Shown piece after piece: positions 15,285-24,362 of a DNA stretch of 64,000 bases. Positions within the stretch are counted from its first letter, which is position 1, and every line of letters starts with the position of its first letter. Under the pieces are notes generated by a model. That model made no database searches. It was not told the DNA's origin and saw only the letters and a program-made list of their open reading frames with translations. The stretch spans positions 1 through 64,000 of the forward strand of contig JAFWMH010000024.1 in the NCBI GenBank assembly GCA_017510785.1, given 5' to 3'. This DNA is from Atopobiaceae bacterium (GTDB taxonomy: Bacteria; Actinomycetota; Coriobacteriia; Coriobacteriales; Atopobiaceae). Made by a program: the position numbers and the translations under genes.

Positions 15285-16585
15285 GTCTCCACCTCCTCCT
15301 GCTCAAGCAACCCTTCATTAACCGCCCTCGCCACAAAGGAGGGTGTGCGACGCAACTCCCACGAGCGCGTCGCGTCATCGAAGTGCACGCATTCAGCGAG
15401 GTCGATTGCAACATCTGTACCTTGGCGCACCTCGCTCAACGTGGTAATAAGACGTTTTCCGTCCGCAAAGCGTCGCGACATTACCACCAAGTCGAGTGCA
15501 GAAGCCACCTGCTGCTCAATGATGTCGGTTGGCAGGTCCATGCCGAAACGCGCCATCAGCACGAGTCGAGGCACGACTTCGCTCGTCTCGCCGGCATGTA
15601 AAGTTGTGAGCGACCCGTCATGTCCCGTATTCATGGCCTGTAGCATGTCGATGGCCTCTTCACCACGGACTTCCCCCACCACAATCCGGTCGGGACGCAT
15701 GCGCAGGGCATTTTTCACCAAATCGCGTATCGTTACCGCACCCGTTCCCTCAATGGAAGCATCACGCGCCTCGAGACGCACCACATTGGGATGCGACTCA
15801 AAACGAAGCTCCGCCGAGTCCTCAATGGTTACGATGCGCTCTCGTGGGTTAATTTCGCACGAGAGCGCGTTAAGAAGGGTGGTTTTCCCCGATCCCGTTC
15901 CACCGGCGACGGCAATGTCCTGGCGAGTACGCACCGCCCAGCTAAGCAGCGTGGCGTACCAGTCCGGCAACGCCCCCAGCTCCACGAGCCGCGCGAGCGA
16001 GGTGATGCGATTCGAGAACTTGCGAATGGTCACTGCTGGCCCGTCTATGGCGATGGGCGCGGCAACGGCGTTCACTCGGTCGCCATTCGCGAGGCGCGCG
16101 TTCACGATGGGACTGGCTTTGTCCAGCCTGCGTCCCAAAGGCGCCAGAATGCGATCGATCACCAGCATGATTTGCTCCGAGGACTCAAACACGCGTTCGG
16201 CCGCATGAAGCTCGCCACCGCGCTCGAAAAAGAGGCGATCGCAGCCGTTGACCATAACCTCCGTGATTTCGGGATTCTCGAGTAGTGGCTGCAAAGGGCC
16301 CAGACCGCACACCTCGTCGAGTACCTGCCGCACCACTAGCTCGCGCGCCTCGGACGCAAGCGATCCATAGTCGCCCGTGTTGAGCACCGTCTGGCATGCC
16401 ACGCCGATTTCGTCGCGCGCAGAATCAATGTGGTTGTTCGTTGCCATCGCAGCTATGGCAGAGAGCCCCAGCCGTTCAACAAGGTCGCGCTTAAGGCGTT
16501 CGCGCGCTTGGGTAAGCTCTATGTTGCCCGATACGATTGGCTCGGAAGTCTGTTCTTGTTCTCGTACCCTCTCGAGCACAGACAT
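15263..16585 (-). CDS. tadA: Tad pilus assembly ATPase TadA (CpaF)
   Basis: A 440-residue secretion/pilus motor ATPase. The N-terminal all-alpha domain contains ITEVMVNGCDRLFFERGGEL. The ATPase core has Walker A GGTGSGKTT (residues 228-236), an Asp box (RIVTIEDSAELRF), Walker B-like RPDRIVVGEVRGEEAIDMLQ and a His box (MNTGHDGSLTTLHAG). It hydrolyses ATP in the cytoplasm to drive Flp polymerisation through TadB/C. It lies one base downstream of tadZ. Confidence 0.96.
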   Translation of the reverse strand: MSVLERVREQEQTSEPIVSGNIELTQARERLKRDLVERLGLSAIAAMATNNHIDSARDEIGVACQTVLNTGDYGSLASEARELVVRQVLDEVCGLGPLQPLLENPEITEVMVNGCDRLFFERGGELHAAERVFESSEQIMLVIDRILAPLGRRLDKASPIVNARLANGDRVNAVAAPIAIDGPAVTIRKFSNRITSLARLVELGALPDWYATLLSWAVRTRQDIAVAGGTGSGKTTLLNALSCEINPRERIVTIEDSAELRFESHPNVVRLEARDASIEGTGAVTIRDLVKNALRMRPDRIVVGEVRGEEAIDMLQAMNTGHDGSLTTLHAGETSEVVPRLVLMARFGMDLPTDIIEQQVASALDLVVMSRRFADGKRLITTLSEVRQGTDVAIDLAECVHFDDATRSWELRRTPSFVARAVNEGLLEQEEVETWEHSFA

Positions 16586-16586
16586 G

Positions 16587-18101
16587 CTACACCGCCTCCC
16601 TCATCCGTCCGAATGTCCAACGAGAACGTTGCGTGCGTCGCTCGCACAAGCGCTTCGCCTCGGGCACATCGGGCAAACAGCCCAGCTCGCCAAGCATTTT
16701 TGCCAGCGACTCGGCCGATGACTCGGCAAATCTGGAGCCTAAATCGAAGAGGTCGCGCACCCTGCCCTCAGCCAAACAATCCGAGACCTCCGCGCCGCCA
16801 TCGAATACGCGAAGGGGACGTGCCGTCTCGAGTCCCACCTCACCACGATTGATAGTGGGCTCCGCTCGTCTCCCACATCGGTTGGCCAGGCGAGCAATGC
16901 GGGTTCGCGCCACGCCCAAACGCACGGCGAGTCCCCCAAGACGCGCCTGTGCAACGGACGATCCCGGTCGTCCGTCCACCACCAACACGAGCCGATCGCA
17001 TTGCTGGGCGGCCTGTGCGACGGCATCGGTAAACGTAGCAGGGGTATCTACCAACACCAAATCGTGCCTTCGCGCAAGAACGTCGAGCAGGCGCTCCGTA
17101 TGCGGATACACGGCATCGGCCATCTCGGGACGATCGCACGATCCCCACAGCGTGACGCGCTCGCTCACCGCGTTTCCACACGACATGAGCATATCCTCGT
17201 CGATGGTCTCCGCATGCGCGAGTCTGCCCAAATCGGCAGCACCGGCAGCTCCAAAACAGCTATAGAGATTTCCACACGTAAGATCGAGGTCGCACGCCGC
17301 GACGTTCATGTTCCACGAGGCGGCAGCGGAGGCCATCGCCGCAAGCACCGACGTTTTGCCCACACCTCCCCTTCCCGAGACGAGCACAATGATGGGCGCA
17401 TGGTTTTGAGGCTCGCCATGGTTCAATCGCTGCATTCTGGTCACATTGGACTTCGCATGCTCGTCGTTCCCCCGGATGCCCGCTTGGGGAGATGGTGCTT
17501 TCCCGTTTGCTGGAGTCGGCACAAACTGAGGCGCAGGCACGGAAGGCAACATCACTTCTGTAACTGGTTCGCTTGCGGGCGTCTCGCTTTGCACAGGCAT
17601 TGCATGCCCTACCACAGTTCGATTGGTCGCATTGTGCGGCTGCCTTTCGGTTTCCTCTGGACGGGGGATAACCGGAATCGACCTGAGCCGCTGAGGCGTC
17701 GCGACGTCCATTACCAGCGTAGGGATCTCGTCACTCACAAATATCGGCTCATCTATGTTATCGGCTGGCTCCCGCCCATCCAGGTTAAGCTCTATGACGG
17801 CATCGGCTCCGAGCAGGTTCGCCTTACGCCCAAACTCCTCATCGGGGCAGGAGCACACGAGCACCACCTCGCTTGCCCGACCATCACGTGCCACGGCAGC
17901 GGCCACATTGAGCGCCGAGAATCCCTCGCCCAAGGGGCCAATAGCCACATGCGCACCTGGTGCCGCATCGCGCGCCCACGACCGTAACTCAGCAGCAGAA
18001 TCCACAAACAGCACGTTTGCGTCGGGCGCGTACTGGCACACCGCCCTCCTCATCGCGTCGCGCACGTCCTTCTTGGCAAGGCATACCCACAACCGCGTCA
18101 T
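16587..18101 (-). CDS. tadZ: TadZ/CpaE-like localisation ATPase
   Basis: A 504-residue protein; ATG 18101 follows AAGGGGAG. Residues 1-110 form a receiver-like atypical domain (MTRLWVCLAKKDVRDAMRRA). A proline-rich linker of about 130 residues follows, then a MinD/ParA-type ATPase with a deviant Walker A, IIVLVSGRGGVGKTSVLAAM. The signature AACDLDLTCGNLYSCFG and the segment DLVLVDTPATFTDAVAQAA are also present. TadZ proteins place the pilus machine at the cell pole. The start is separated from the cpaB stop by one base, so the genes form one transcription unit. Confidence 0.9.
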   Translation of the reverse strand: MTRLWVCLAKKDVRDAMRRAVCQYAPDANVLFVDSAAELRSWARDAAPGAHVAIGPLGEGFSALNVAAAVARDGRASEVVLVCSCPDEEFGRKANLLGADAVIELNLDGREPADNIDEPIFVSDEIPTLVMDVATPQRLRSIPVIPRPEETERQPHNATNRTVVGHAMPVQSETPASEPVTEVMLPSVPAPQFVPTPANGKAPSPQAGIRGNDEHAKSNVTRMQRLNHGEPQNHAPIIVLVSGRGGVGKTSVLAAMASAAASWNMNVAACDLDLTCGNLYSCFGAAGAADLGRLAHAETIDEDMLMSCGNAVSERVTLWGSCDRPEMADAVYPHTERLLDVLARRHDLVLVDTPATFTDAVAQAAQQCDRLVLVVDGRPGSSVAQARLGGLAVRLGVARTRIARLANRCGRRAEPTINRGEVGLETARPLRVFDGGAEVSDCLAEGRVRDLFDLGSRFAESSAESLAKMLGELGCLPDVPEAKRLCERRTQRSRWTFGRMREAV

Positions 18102-18102
18102 G

Positions 18103-18819
18103 CTACTCCCCTTCCCGGGCGTCTTTGCCCTCGCTCTTCGGCAATGGCTCCACCGAAACTTCGGACCCTGTTCGCGTCGACGCAAAGCTCTTCACGTCAT
18201 CCGCTGGGCACACTATGCGCAGGTCGCCCGAGGCGCTCGCCGTGAGCACGGAAGGAACGTCTTCGGCCGTTACGGCAATCGTGATGCTCCCCCTTCCCAT
18301 CGAGCCCGATCCTCCGGGCACCGCAAGCACCGTCGCGTCGCCGCCAATGATTTCGGCACCGTCTTCTGTGGCCCTGTACGTCACCACGTGCGTTCCCGTC
18401 GCTATCCCATACGTCACGCCAAGCTTTTCGGTTATTGGAACCGAGACGGCAACGTGGCCCGACGGAATCTCTGCCATCTCAGTAGGATCCCTAAAGTTCA
18501 ACTCCGTAAGTGGCGCACCAGCACACGCCGGCACACTCACTTCTCTGCCAACGACGTCATCCATGCTCGTTTGGGCTCCCTCTGGCGCAAGCGATGCCAA
18601 CCAGTCGCGCACTTCGACGTCTCCCGCGGCAACAGACTCGCCCGCTTCGATGCCTCTCGTCGCAACGACCAGCGAGACCACCTCCCCACCGTAACGCCTC
18701 ATAGCCTCTGTTCTCGTTCTCTCGGCCTCATCACGCACGTGCCCGGTGTACCCAAGGCACACAAGAGCTGCCAAAACGGCACATCCCGACGAGAGCACGA
18801 TTCTCGTTCGCTTCGACAT
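18103..18819 (-). CDS. cpaB: CpaB/RcpC-like Tad assembly protein (SAF domain)
   Basis: A 238-residue protein; GGGAGGTG precedes ATG 18819. One N-terminal membrane helix (IVLSSGCAVLAALVCLGYTG) is followed by a SAF domain: VVSLVVATRGIEAGESVAAG, then DVEVRDWLASLAPEG, then a CpaB-type C-terminal domain with SGHVAVSVPITEKLGVTYGI. In diderms this protein works with the secretin. In monoderms it is retained and probably interacts with cell-wall material. It is the first gene of the leftward pilus operon. Confidence 0.88.
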   Translation of the reverse strand: MSKRTRIVLSSGCAVLAALVCLGYTGHVRDEAERTRTEAMRRYGGEVVSLVVATRGIEAGESVAAGDVEVRDWLASLAPEGAQTSMDDVVGREVSVPACAGAPLTELNFRDPTEMAEIPSGHVAVSVPITEKLGVTYGIATGTHVVTYRATEDGAEIIGGDATVLAVPGGSGSMGRGSITIAVTAEDVPSVLTASASGDLRIVCPADDVKSFASTRTGSEVSVEPLPKSEGKDAREGE

Positions 18820-19183
18820 GCACACCTCCCAACACCGCCAGCAGCGGCCTCCCCGTTTCCGTACGAACATTGTGCGTGGCGTCGCAACAAAACGACGCGA
18901 GCATTTCGTGCCAGGTAACAGCCAACTTGCGGATATTGAGCAGCAATTGAGCGAAAACCTGCATTTTCGCAGGTAGAAAAGGTGCCGGATTCATGGACAA
19001 TTGTCGTGCAAAACCCCAACAAGTCCCAAACTCATCGTGTTTGCCCATATAACGACGAAACCGTATTCACGCTCCTCCCGAATCGTCCGTTTTTTCCCGA
19101 ACAAACGAAAGTTGCACAAAACAAGCACCTCACAATGCGCTAGAGTAAACAAGTCACGTTTTCATCAACTGAGCGAGGTGCCC
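18820..19183. promoter_or_regulatory. Divergent intergenic region of the Tad operon and the zinc-ribbon gene
   Basis: This 364-bp stretch separates cpaB (leftward) from the zinc-ribbon gene (rightward) and must hold both promoters. It contains a short palindrome, ACCTGC then ATTTTC then GCAGGT (18957-18974), and is otherwise AT-richer than its flanks. I see no convincing sigma-70 pair and no RNA gene. Confidence 0.5.
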
Positions 19184-20344
19184 ATGAAGTGTCCGAACTG
19201 CGGTTCACTCATCGACGACAATTCAAAATTCTGCGTTGCGTGTGGAAGCCCCATCACACCCGCAGGCGAATCCTCGTTTAGGGACGTCGCAGGCTCGTCT
19301 ATACACAGCGGCGAATCGTCCTTCTCGCAGCCTCCCATAGCAAGTACCTCTCTGCTCGACAGCAGCACATTCTCCGCAAAGGTATGTCCATACTGCGGTT
19401 ATGAGGTCGATTTCGGCCAGTCGCAATGCACTCAATGTGGCAGACGCATTCCCACTTCAATTGACGACTTCCCCACTTCCGAAACGAAGGGTTCCACAAG
19501 CAAAATAGATGGAGCTGCCCAGCCCTCCTCATGGTTACAATCCCAACAGAGCCAGTCATACAACATGGATTCGGCTTTTGGTAAATCGAGCACCACGCTT
19601 AGCCTCGACGAGGCAAACGGGCACAACCCCGCGCCACCCGTCGAGCACATCGAACAAACGCCGGCCCGCAATAACCACCGCATCGCCGCCATTGTTGGAG
19701 CCGTCGTAGCCGTTGTTGCGCTTCTTGCGGTGGGCATTGTATTTCTTGCGAATCCTGCACCCCAGCCCAAGTCCGAGCCAACCCCAAAAGAGGAATCTGC
19801 AGCTCAGCCTTCGTACGAACCAGGATCGCTCGTCGGCCATTTCACAATGAGCGATGCCGACTATGGAACGGCAGATTACACCGACGCCATAGTCCTCGAC
19901 GCAAGCGAGAACGGCGATGCAACACTGCTTTATCGTGGCAACATGGTGTCTGGAAAGCTCCAGCAGGCATCCGAAACGGAAGACACCTTTGTGTACAAGT
20001 TGCGCAACCTTAAAGACGATACAGGCAAAGAGCTGCCCAACGCTGTGGTAACCATGGAGGTGCCCAAAACATTTACTCCCAACAACCTCGCGGGCATGTG
20101 GCGCATGTGTTACCGCAACGAGGACGATCAAACCTCCATTAGCGACTGGGCGGTTGTTAACGACGACGGCGAAACGGGCGTTGCGGGCTTTAGCAATAGT
20201 TTCGACATCTTCAGCGTGAGTCGTGAGTACGTACAACAGAACTCCTCGCGCAGGGCTTGGACAAAAAACGGCGAGGGAAAGTACCGCATCACCGCCCCCG
20301 ACAAGAACGGCGTGGAGCGCATCATTTACATCTCCGGCAATTAA
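19184..20344 (+). CDS. Double zinc-ribbon, single-pass membrane protein
   Basis: A 386-residue protein. Residues 1-22 hold a first zinc ribbon (CPNCGSLIDDNSKFCVACG) and residues 68-88 a second (CPYCGYEVDFGQSQCTQCG). A disordered Ser/Gln-rich linker leads to a membrane helix near 165-190 (IAAIVGAVVAVVALLAVGIV). An extracytoplasmic domain of about 180 residues follows (GSLVGHFTMSDADYGTADYT, TFTPNNLAGMWRMCYRNEDD). Cytosolic zinc ribbons linked to an outside sensor-like domain are common in Coriobacteriia; the function is unknown. Its stop overlaps the stop of the convergent acyltransferase gene by three bases. Confidence 0.85.
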   Translation: MKCPNCGSLIDDNSKFCVACGSPITPAGESSFRDVAGSSIHSGESSFSQPPIASTSLLDSSTFSAKVCPYCGYEVDFGQSQCTQCGRRIPTSIDDFPTSETKGSTSKIDGAAQPSSWLQSQQSQSYNMDSAFGKSSTTLSLDEANGHNPAPPVEHIEQTPARNNHRIAAIVGAVVAVVALLAVGIVFLANPAPQPKSEPTPKEESAAQPSYEPGSLVGHFTMSDADYGTADYTDAIVLDASENGDATLLYRGNMVSGKLQQASETEDTFVYKLRNLKDDTGKELPNAVVTMEVPKTFTPNNLAGMWRMCYRNEDDQTSISDWAVVNDDGETGVAGFSNSFDIFSVSREYVQQNSSRRAWTKNGEGKYRITAPDKNGVERIIYISGN

Positions 20345-21447
20345 CCCTTGCGCAAACCTTTGCGCAAGGAAACCATATGCCTCACGTATGTGGCGAGCCA
20401 AAACACACCGCGACGCACGAGGTCAACACCCACACAGGCCGCAAACACCCCAACCACCACGGCAACGGTACGCGGAAGCCAAAACGGCGATGCATATGTT
20501 GCGCCGAACGGCAACCATGAGTCCCAGAGCACGCCTTTTATGACGGGATGCTCATGCAGCAAATACACTCCTACGGTAGATGGCGCCACGAAGTTTATTG
20601 CGCGGCTCTGGATGCGCAGCCTCGCAAAAACGAGCAGCAGCCCCAGAGCCTCGCCCATCACTAACACCCCACCCGGTGACCATTCCCACCGCATGGGGTC
20701 GTTGTTCGAAATGCTCATGGGAAAGAGCTTCACCAGCACACCCAAACCAACGCCAAGAGCAAGCGAGCCGATGAAGAGCGCCCAACCCATACCGGGGCGT
20801 TCGAGCACGGGAGATGGATACCATCGTACGTAACTCACTACAACTGCCAGCGCAAAGAACGCGGTGAGGGAGCTAACCGGAAGGGACGCAAACGAGAGCA
20901 TGGGCAACGTCCCCACCACAACGACGACAACGTACACGAGTTGCGCATGCATATGCCGTCCCAGCGAGTGCAAGCCATGCAGCAAAAAAGGTAGGAACAG
21001 CAGCAGCACCGCATATGTAGTCATAAACCACCACAAAGACGAAATTGTGGGGAAAAGCGAACGCAGGAAGAAATACTGAGGCCCGTCGCAGTGCAGTGCA
21101 AACTTCGACACAAAGAACAGAGGCATGCTATAGCTAAGAAGCACAGCCTCCGTCTTTATGAGGTGCCTGCGCACCTCGTGCACCGTTAGGTTTCGCTGTG
21201 TGAGGAACCAGAGCGAAATGCCTAGGAACACCGCCACGCCCACCTCACCGCCCGTCTCGAGCACGAAGAAGAACAGCCATCGAACGCCAAGTGGGTATGC
21301 GTCAAGCGGCGGGTTTGCATACCTCACAAAATGGTGCGCCACCACCATAAGCATGGCCACGATGCGCAATAGCTCCATGTTCGATTGTCGCGGTGCCTTC
21401 GGGCTTTTCTCCACCCGTTTTGGTTTATACAAACGCGATTGCGTCAT
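20341..21447 (-). CDS. Acyltransferase 3 family membrane protein
   Basis: A 368-residue protein; ATG 21447 has AAGGTGG upstream, while the frame to 21540 lacks a ribosome site. About ten membrane helices are visible. The family signature is present near residue 35: NMELLRIVAMLMVVAHHFVR, with the catalytic-type histidine pair. The late motif TVGVYLLHEHPVIK is also typical. Such enzymes O-acetylate or otherwise acylate surface polysaccharides or peptidoglycan. The stop codon shares bases with that of the convergent zinc-ribbon gene, leaving no intergenic space. Confidence 0.88.
   Translation of the reverse strand: MTQSRLYKPKRVEKSPKAPRQSNMELLRIVAMLMVVAHHFVRYANPPLDAYPLGVRWLFFFVLETGGEVGVAVFLGISLWFLTQRNLTVHEVRRHLIKTEAVLLSYSMPLFFVSKFALHCDGPQYFFLRSLFPTISSLWWFMTTYAVLLLFLPFLLHGLHSLGRHMHAQLVYVVVVVVGTLPMLSFASLPVSSLTAFFALAVVVSYVRWYPSPVLERPGMGWALFIGSLALGVGLGVLVKLFPMSISNNDPMRWEWSPGGVLVMGEALGLLLVFARLRIQSRAINFVAPSTVGVYLLHEHPVIKGVLWDSWLPFGATYASPFWLPRTVAVVVGVFAACVGVDLVRRGVFWLATYVRHMVSLRKGLRKG
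20346..20369. terminator. 11-bp perfect hairpin inside convergent gene ends
   Basis: CCTTGCGCAAA and TTTGCGCAAGG flank a 2-bp spacer, one base past the zinc-ribbon gene stop. No T tract follows. The hairpin also encodes the duplicated C-terminal peptide LRKGLRKG of the opposing acyltransferase, so it is coding on one strand and probably a transcription barrier for the other. Confidence 0.55.
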
Positions 21448-21542
21448 GTGCCACCTTCTCATCGTTTCACATTGGGCGTGTAACATACGCCAAGACGAGC
21501 TGTTAAACCGCGGGCCCGCGCGGCAGCAACTGAAATGCACAC

Positions 21543-22640
21543 CTATGAGTCGCCCGAGCTCGAGGCGTCCACCTCGAAGCTTACCTCGTCAAGACCTTCC
21601 ACATGAAGCCGAATCAGTCGCTCGATTTGCCTCTTCTGAGCCTCGCTCAGCTCGTTTTTCGAACAAACTGTGGCAATAACGCTCTCCACGAGTGCGCCTT
21701 GCTTCTTGTCGTACGAATGCAGTCGTCCGATGCGATAATCCGTAACATCGGTACACACGATGCCCAACTCCATGGTCGTGAGCTCGGTATCGTAGATATC
21801 TGCCACCTCGAACACATTTCCGTTTTCAGCAACAGCCTTTCGAATCACTTGAGCCGTAAAGAAAACACAGGGAAGTGCGAGCAGCAGCGCTCCAACTATG
21901 AAGCCACGACTCATCGCACGGGACCTCTCACGCGCGGTCTTCATCTCCTCCACCGAAACGATGCCATCGTAATCGAGATCGGCGTGCACGGGAAGCCGCA
22001 GCATCATGAGAACACAATACGCGCCAAAGGCAATGAACACGACGTTTATCAAAAACTCGTAGAATCCCGATATCCCAACGGCAATATCGCGTGTCGCGAT
22101 TCCATATCCGGAAGCACACAGCGGTGGCATGAGCGCCGTAGCCACGGCAACACCTGCTATGAGCGTCGATGGCTCCTGCTTGCGCGACGTGCCCAAGGCG
22201 CCTGCAAAGCCACCCACAAATGCAATCATTACGTCCCAAATCGTGGCATTCGTGTTTGTTTCCAACGAAGCCGTCGCGCGCGAAATGGGCGAAAGCACGA
22301 AATACAAGGCCGATGTTGCGAGGCAAACGATGACTTGCACAGCGAGACCAAGTACCGCCTCTTTCAAAAATTCGCGATCAGCCGTAGCGACGGCATAGGA
22401 AATGGCGAGCACCGAACCCATGAGAGGGCATATGAGCATGGCACCAATAATCGCCTCCGTAGAGTCAAGGTTGAGCCCTATGCAGGCAATTATCATGGCT
22501 GCCATCAACTGCAAAACATGAATGCCATGGATGTTCGCACCTTCAACAATGCGCTTGCGGATGGTTTTGTATCGAGCTCGTCCCTCTCCCACGTTAAAGA
22601 AGCGCATAACCGTGCTTTTGAGCTTTCGTGACGAATCCAT
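21543..22640 (-). CDS. DUF389 membrane protein with a cytoplasmic EF-hand loop
   Basis: A 365-residue protein; GGAGG precedes ATG 22640. The DUF389 core has the conserved segments LNLDSTEAIIGAMLICPLMG and ATALMPPLCASGYGIAT across six or so membrane helices. Between helices, residues 221-232 read DLDYDGIVSVEE, a full-consensus EF-hand calcium loop (Asp 1, 3, 5; Gly 6; hydrophobic 8; Glu 12). A C-terminal soluble domain of about 110 residues follows one more helix. DUF389 function is not established; the calcium site suggests gating or signalling by divalent cations. Confidence 0.88.
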   Translation of the reverse strand: MDSSRKLKSTVMRFFNVGEGRARYKTIRKRIVEGANIHGIHVLQLMAAMIIACIGLNLDSTEAIIGAMLICPLMGSVLAISYAVATADREFLKEAVLGLAVQVIVCLATSALYFVLSPISRATASLETNTNATIWDVMIAFVGGFAGALGTSRKQEPSTLIAGVAVATALMPPLCASGYGIATRDIAVGISGFYEFLINVVFIAFGAYCVLMMLRLPVHADLDYDGIVSVEEMKTARERSRAMSRGFIVGALLLALPCVFFTAQVIRKAVAENGNVFEVADIYDTELTTMELGIVCTDVTDYRIGRLHSYDKKQGALVESVIATVCSKNELSEAQKRQIERLIRLHVEGLDEVSFEVDASSSGDS

Positions 22641-22667
22641 GTAAGCCTCCTTTCGCCTTTCGCAGCG

Positions 22668-23729
22668 TCATGCGGGTGGCGTTATGCCCACATGCTCGAA
22701 TGCGGCTAACGTTGCCTGACGCCCTTGTGGCGTACGCACGATTAGCCCCTGCTGTAGCAAATACGGCTCATACACGTCCTCGAGCGTGGCGGGATCTTCG
22801 GCAACGGCACTTGCTATGGTGGTGAGCCCAACCGGTCGTCCCCTAAACGTTTGCGTGAGTACCGTGAGGATTTTGGTATCCATCCAGTCGAGCCCAAGCT
22901 CGTCAATCTCGAAGAACGAAAGTGCCTCGGCAGCAACTTTCCATGTAATAAGGCCGTTCGCCTTTACCTGTGCGTAATCGCGCACGCGCTTGAGCAGTCT
23001 GTTCGCCAAGCGTGGGGTACCGCGACTTCGCGACGCAATCTCGGCGGAAGCATCCTCGTCAACACTCGTTCCCAAAATTCTAGCTGAGCGACGCACGATT
23101 TGTGCCAACTCGTCCACCGAGTAATAGTCCAAGCGGTACGAAATGCCAAAGCGATCGCGTAGCGGTCCGGTAAGCAATCCGGTACGTGTTGTAGCGCCCA
23201 CTAGGGTAAAGTGCGGCACGTCCAGACGAATCGAACGTGCGGCAGGGCCCTTGCCAATAACGATATCGAGATAAAAGTCCTCCATAGCAGGATACAACAC
23301 CTCCTCAACCTGATGGTTGAGGCGATGAATCTCGTCAACGAAGAGTACGTCACCCTCCTCGAGATTCGTTAGTATCGCCGCAAGGTCGCCGGTACGTTCA
23401 ATGGCAGGACCCGACGTAGCCCGCATGCGAGCACCCATCTCGTTCGCCACGATGCCCGCCAAAGTCGTTTTTCCCAATCCGGGAGGACCCGAAAAGATTA
23501 CATGGTCGAGCGACTCGTGACGTTCCTTCGCCGCCTGCATGAGCACCCTCAAGTTGTCGCGCACACGCGCTTGCCCTAGGTAGTCGTCGAGTGTTTGCGG
23601 ACGCAGGGTTCGATCAACATCTAGGTCCTCGCCCGTAAGCTCGCCCGTTACCGAACGGGCCGCACCACTCGTGTGCATGGGCTGCCCCATTGCATTGGCA
23701 AACAGATCGCCGGAATCCGCCTCCCACAT
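22668..23729 (-). CDS. ruvB: Holliday junction branch-migration helicase RuvB
   Basis: A 353-residue AAA+ ATPase. It begins a normal RuvB domain at [20 protein letters not shown]. Walker A is [13 protein letters not shown], Walker B is [13 protein letters not shown], and sensor 1 is [20 protein letters not shown]. The C-terminal winged-helix domain has [20 protein letters not shown] and ends with [17 protein letters not shown]. RuvB hexamers drive branch migration with RuvA. The gene is three bases from ruvA and GGGGATAATCC precedes its ATG. Confidence 0.98.
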   Translation of the reverse strand: MWEADSGDLFANAMGQPMHTSGAARSVTGELTGEDLDVDRTLRPQTLDDYLGQARVRDNLRVLMQAAKERHESLDHVIFSGPPGLGKTTLAGIVANEMGARMRATSGPAIERTGDLAAILTNLEEGDVLFVDEIHRLNHQVEEVLYPAMEDFYLDIVIGKGPAARSIRLDVPHFTLVGATTRTGLLTGPLRDRFGISYRLDYYSVDELAQIVRRSARILGTSVDEDASAEIASRSRGTPRLANRLLKRVRDYAQVKANGLITWKVAAEALSFFEIDELGLDWMDTKILTVLTQTFRGRPVGLTTIASAVAEDPATLEDVYEPYLLQQGLIVRTPQGRQATLAAFEHVGITPPA

Positions 23730-23732
23730 GGA

Positions 23733-24362
23733 TTATCCCCTTCCCCCCATGCGCTTGAGCGCATATGCCAATGCCTGCTCAACAGTCGTGGCACCGGCCT
23801 GCTCGTGCCCCTCAAGCGCAAGCTGAGCCTCTTGCCGCGTAAAGCCCATCGAAAGCATAGCCTCGGTAACATCGGCCTCCACACCCGTTGCCCCGTTCGA
23901 GACCGCAGGTTTAGCTTCCGCCGGCATCTCGGGTGCGAGCGTGCTCAGCACAACATCTTTTTTGAACACATCAGCCAGCTCGATAATGAGCCTGGCTGCA
24001 GTTTTTTTGCCCACGCCCGGCACCTTAGCCATACGCGTTGCATCTTGGTCCTGTACCACGCCCATGAGTATTTGCGGACTGAAGGTAGAGAGCACCGAGA
24101 GCGCAAGCTTAGGCCCCACGCCCGATATTTGCACCAAGCGGTCGAACAATGTTCGCTCGGCCACAGAGGCAAAGCCGTAAAGATCAATGGCACCCTCGCG
24201 CACCACCAGTCGCGTGAGCACGGTTACATCGCGCGTTCCCACCGGCGGTAGCGACGATGCCGCCATGGAAGACACGCCCATCTCATAGCCAACACCCCCC
24301 ACATCAAGCACCACGCGTGTGGGCTCAACATGCAAGAGCCTTCCCGTAAGCGATACTATCAT
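23733..24362 (-). CDS. ruvA: Holliday junction-binding protein RuvA
   Basis: A 209-residue protein with the three RuvA domains. The OB-fold starts MIVSLTGRLLHVEPTRVVLD. The tandem helix-hairpin-helix region contains LFDRLVQISGVGPKLALSVL and MAKVPGVGKKTAARLIIELA. After an acidic linker, the RuvB-contacting C-terminal domain is EAMLSMGFTRQEAQLALEGH. It overlaps ruvC by four bases. Confidence 0.97.
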   Translation of the reverse strand: MIVSLTGRLLHVEPTRVVLDVGGVGYEMGVSSMAASSLPPVGTRDVTVLTRLVVREGAIDLYGFASVAERTLFDRLVQISGVGPKLALSVLSTFSPQILMGVVQDQDATRMAKVPGVGKKTAARLIIELADVFKKDVVLSTLAPEMPAEAKPAVSNGATGVEADVTEAMLSMGFTRQEAQLALEGHEQAGATTVEQALAYALKRMGGRG

